From contig NZ_CP063832.1 in the NCBI RefSeq assembly GCF_023277925.1, positions 5,377,501 to 5,441,500 of the forward strand: a stretch of DNA of 64,000 nt, given 5' to 3'. The translations under genes were made by a program, and so were the position numbers. The notes under the pieces were generated by a model. The model was not told the origin of the DNA and searched no databases. It was given only the letters and a program-made list of their open reading frames with translations. This document shows, in pieces, positions 62,019 through 64,000 of this stretch (its first letter is position 1; the number at the start of each line of letters is the position of its first letter). Source of the stretch: Pseudomonas entomophila (GTDB taxonomy: Bacteria > Pseudomonadota > Gammaproteobacteria > Pseudomonadales > Pseudomonadaceae).

Positions 62019-62774
62019 TTGCTGCAAAATATTCGTGTTGTCCTGGTCAATACCAGCCATCCCGGCAACATCGGTGGCGCTGCGCGTGCCATGAAGAACA
62101 TGGGCCTGTCGCGCCTGGTACTGGTGCAGCCAAAGGCGTTTCCCTCTGCCGAGGCCTCGGCGCGAGCCTCCGGCGCCGACGATGTGCTCGACAATGTCCA
62201 GGTGGTCGACACACTCGAACAGGCGCTGGTCGGTTGCAGCCTGGTCATGGGCACCAGTGCCCGCGAGCGCAGCATCCCCTGGCCGCTGATCGACCCTCGT
62301 GAGTGTGGGGCCAAGGCCGTGGCGCATGCCGTCGGTGGTGAAGAGATCGCCCTGGTGTTCGGGCGCGAGCACGCCGGCCTGACCAACGAAGAACTACAGC
62401 GATGTCACTTCCACGTGCACATTCCCTCGAACCCCGACTTCAGCTCGCTGAATCTGGCCGCCGCCGTCCAGGTGCTCTCCTATGAGGTGCGCATGGCCTG
62501 GCTGGCAGGGCAGGGCGCGGCGACCAAGGTCGAGAAGGTCGATGCCAGCGAGCTGGCGACCATGGACGAAATGGAGCTGTTCTATGACCACCTGGAGAAA
62601 ACCCTGGTGGACATCGGCTTCCTTGACCCCGAGAAACCCAAGCACCTGATGGCGCGCTTGCGCCGGTTGTATGGGCGAAGCTCGGTCGAGCGTCCGGAAA
62701 TGAGCATATTGCGCGGCATTCTCACCGAGACCCAGAAAGTCGCACGGGGCGAGCCGCATAAACGGAAGGACTGA
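62019..62774 (+). CDS. trmJ: tRNA (cytidine/uridine-2'-O-)-methyltransferase TrmJ
   Basis: The 251-residue SPOUT methyltransferase has [34 protein letters not shown] and the knot motif [22 protein letters not shown]. It methylates position 32 of some tRNAs. The TTG at 62019 gives the conserved N-terminus [17 protein letters not shown]. Confidence 0.95.
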   Translation: MLQNIRVVLVNTSHPGNIGGAARAMKNMGLSRLVLVQPKAFPSAEASARASGADDVLDNVQVVDTLEQALVGCSLVMGTSARERSIPWPLIDPRECGAKAVAHAVGGEEIALVFGREHAGLTNEELQRCHFHVHIPSNPDFSSLNLAAAVQVLSYEVRMAWLAGQGAATKVEKVDASELATMDEMELFYDHLEKTLVDIGFLDPEKPKHLMARLRRLYGRSSVERPEMSILRGILTETQKVARGEPHKRKD

Positions 62775-62778
62775 ACAG

Positions 62779-63555
62779 ATGTTCGAGCGTCTGCGTGAAG
62801 ATATCCAGAGCGTTTTCCATCGTGACCCGGCGGCGCGCAACGCCTTTGAAGTGCTGACCTGCTACCCCGGCATGCATGCGATCTGGCTGCACCGGCTGGG
62901 CCATGCCCTGTGGGTGCGCGACTTCAAGTGGCTGGCGCGCCTGGTGTCGAACTTCGGTCGCTGGATGACCGGTATCGAGATTCATCCCGGTGCCACCATC
63001 GGCCGGCGCTTCTTTATTGATCACGGCATGGGCATCGTCATTGGCGAGACCGCCGAGATCGGTGACGACGTCACGCTCTACCAGGGCGTGACCCTGGGTG
63101 GCACCAGCTGGAACAAAGGCAAGCGTCACCCCACGCTGGAAAACGGTGTGGTAGTGGGCGCGGGTGCCAAGGTGCTGGGGCCGTTCACGGTCGGTGCCGG
63201 CGCCAAGATCGGTTCCAATGCCGTGGTCACCAAGGCGGTGCCGGCCGGCGCTACTGCGGTTGGTATCCCCGGGCGGATCATCGTCAAGAGCGAAGGCGAC
63301 GCGGTCGAGGCCAAGCGCAAGGCGATGGCCGAGAAGATCGGCTTCGACGCGTATGGCGTCAGCGGTGACATGCCCGACCCGGTAGCGCGCGCCATCGGCC
63401 AGATGCTCGATCACCTGCAGGCCGTTGACGAGCGGTTGGAGGGGATGTGTGGCGCGCTGACCAGGATGGGCAGTGATTACTGTGCCAAGGAACTGCCAGC
63501 GTTGCCCGCCGAAGACTTTACCGAAATGAAGCAGGGCGACACTCAGTCGCATTGA
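62779..63555 (+). CDS. cysE: Serine O-acetyltransferase
   Basis: The 258-residue protein has the left-handed beta-helix hexapeptide domain ([43 protein letters not shown]) of CysE. It is the first step of cysteine synthesis. It lies 4 bp after trmJ and upstream of iscR; Pseudomonas often keeps this order, linking cysteine supply to Fe-S assembly. Confidence 0.95.
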   Translation: MFERLREDIQSVFHRDPAARNAFEVLTCYPGMHAIWLHRLGHALWVRDFKWLARLVSNFGRWMTGIEIHPGATIGRRFFIDHGMGIVIGETAEIGDDVTLYQGVTLGGTSWNKGKRHPTLENGVVVGAGAKVLGPFTVGAGAKIGSNAVVTKAVPAGATAVGIPGRIIVKSEGDAVEAKRKAMAEKIGFDAYGVSGDMPDPVARAIGQMLDHLQAVDERLEGMCGALTRMGSDYCAKELPALPAEDFTEMKQGDTQSH

Positions 63556-63653
63556 TTCCGCCCGCCCGACACAAGGGGCGTGTGCTCGCGCCCCTTGTCT
63601 GCTACACTCGCGCCCGCCTCCCGCATGCATACCCGACTAAAGCACTAGGTCTA

Positions 63654-63678
63654 ATAGTTGACTTAAATGCTCGGGAAT
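63654..63678 (+). promoter_or_regulatory. IscR type-1 binding site
   Basis: ATAGTTGACTTAAATGCTCGGGAAT agrees with about 20 of 25 positions of the type-1 IscR motif (ATASYYGACTRWWWYAGTCRRSTAT). It overlaps the iscR promoter, consistent with autorepression by [2Fe-2S]-IscR. Confidence 0.75.
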
Positions 63679-63686
63679 CGCATACT
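63658..63686 (+). promoter_or_regulatory. Sigma70 promoter of iscR
   Basis: A -35 TTGACT (63658-63663), a 17-bp spacer and a -10 CATACT (63681-63686) lie 38 bp before the iscR ATG and overlap the IscR site. Confidence 0.65.
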
Positions 63687-63723
63687 CGCACACATCTTGT
63701 AACTCCCGTGGTAACCACACGCC

Positions 63724-64000
63724 ATGCGACTGACTACCAAAGGCCGATACGCCGTGACTGCCATGCTCGACCTGGCGTTGCACGCGCAGCATGGGCCGGT
63801 GTCTTTGGCCGATATTTCCGAGCGCCAGGGCATTTCCCTCTCTTATCTGGAACAGCTGTTCGCCAAGCTGCGCCGCAGTAGCCTGGTTTCCAGCGTTCGC
63901 GGCCCGGGCGGCGGCTACCAGCTGTCGCGCGGCATGGAAACCATCCAGGTGGCCCAGGTCATCGACGCGGTCAACGAATCGGTTGATGCCACCCGTTGCC
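63724..64000 (+). CDS. iscR: Fe-S cluster regulator IscR (partial, runs off the window)
   Basis: Ninety-two codons are visible: [20 protein letters not shown] and the winged helix with [28 protein letters not shown], as in Rrf2-family IscR. The last visible residues (VDATRC) include the first of three Cys that hold the [2Fe-2S] cluster. It represses the isc operon when cluster supply is adequate. The 3' end is outside the window. Confidence 0.96.
   Translation, partial: MRLTTKGRYAVTAMLDLALHAQHGPVSLADISERQGISLSYLEQLFAKLRRSSLVSSVRGPGGGYQLSRGMETIQVAQVIDAVNESVDATRC

Overview
The window looks like a chromosomal segment of a fluorescent Pseudomonas of the P. putida / P. entomophila type. The evidence is the high GC content, several families of Pseudomonas REP repeats (GTAGGAGC… type), the cyoABCDE, queA-tgt-yajC-secDF and suhB-trmJ-cysE-iscR blocks in their usual pseudomonad order, and a C-terminal PvdA-like N-hydroxylase family gene. 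Both ends cut a gene: norR on the left (minus strand) and iscR on the right (plus strand).

Left part (1-14.9 kb): a nitric-oxide response pair, norR and the divergent flavohemoglobin gene hmp with two GT-N7-AC operators between them, then dsbB, then the cytochrome bo3 oxidase operon cyoABCDE behind a long leader with an ANR-like box and a RoxR/PrrA-like palindrome. Next is a three-gene cluster for a predicted isocyanide (isonitrile) natural product: a PvcA-type isocyanide synthase, a HAD phosphatase, and a second isocyanide synthase fused to a PvcB-like Fe(II)/2-oxoglutarate dioxygenase. The alanine aminotransferase gene alaC and a small YkgJ-type cysteine-cluster protein gene follow.

Middle part (15-31.7 kb): a 14-kb gene for a giant 4658-residue type V autotransporter built of about 35 repeats of about 86 residues plus four longer composite modules. 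After it come a structured RNA-like leader with two DUF3077/DUF6124-type small proteins, a two-gene minus-strand unit of small membrane proteins (105 and 31 residues), a 101-bp tandem REP array and an AT-rich regulatory stretch.

Accessory biosynthetic cluster (31.7-44.1 kb), the most interesting part: twelve co-directional, mostly overlapping genes. The core is an amino-acid N-hydroxylase, an FAD-dependent amino-acid-oxidase-type enzyme and a cupin-methionyl-tRNA-synthetase fusion. This trio is the known machinery for hydrazine (N-N bond) formation in actinomycete pathways such as s56-p1 (Spb38/39/40). Around it are two aldolase-type enzymes (DapA-like and HMGL-like), a rhamnose-mutarotase-like protein, a HAD phosphatase, two SDRs (one without its catalytic Tyr), a degenerate ATP-grasp protein, a signal-less LivJ-like binding protein and a PLP decarboxylase. 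I know of no described pathway with this combination.

Right part (44.1-64 kb): ordinary genes (GNAT, a duplicated membrane protein pair, a YdcZ transporter, an LprI-like protein), then a selenium block in which selU-selD is divergent from a four-gene PhnDCEE-like ABC transporter that is probably for a selenium oxyanion. After it come a bestrophin-like channel, a GNAT gene and tRNA-Leu(CAA), followed by the housekeeping queA-tgt-yajC-secD-secF, glycine-zipper, suhB, trmJ, cysE and iscR genes. No CRISPR array, insertion sequence, rRNA or prophage was seen.
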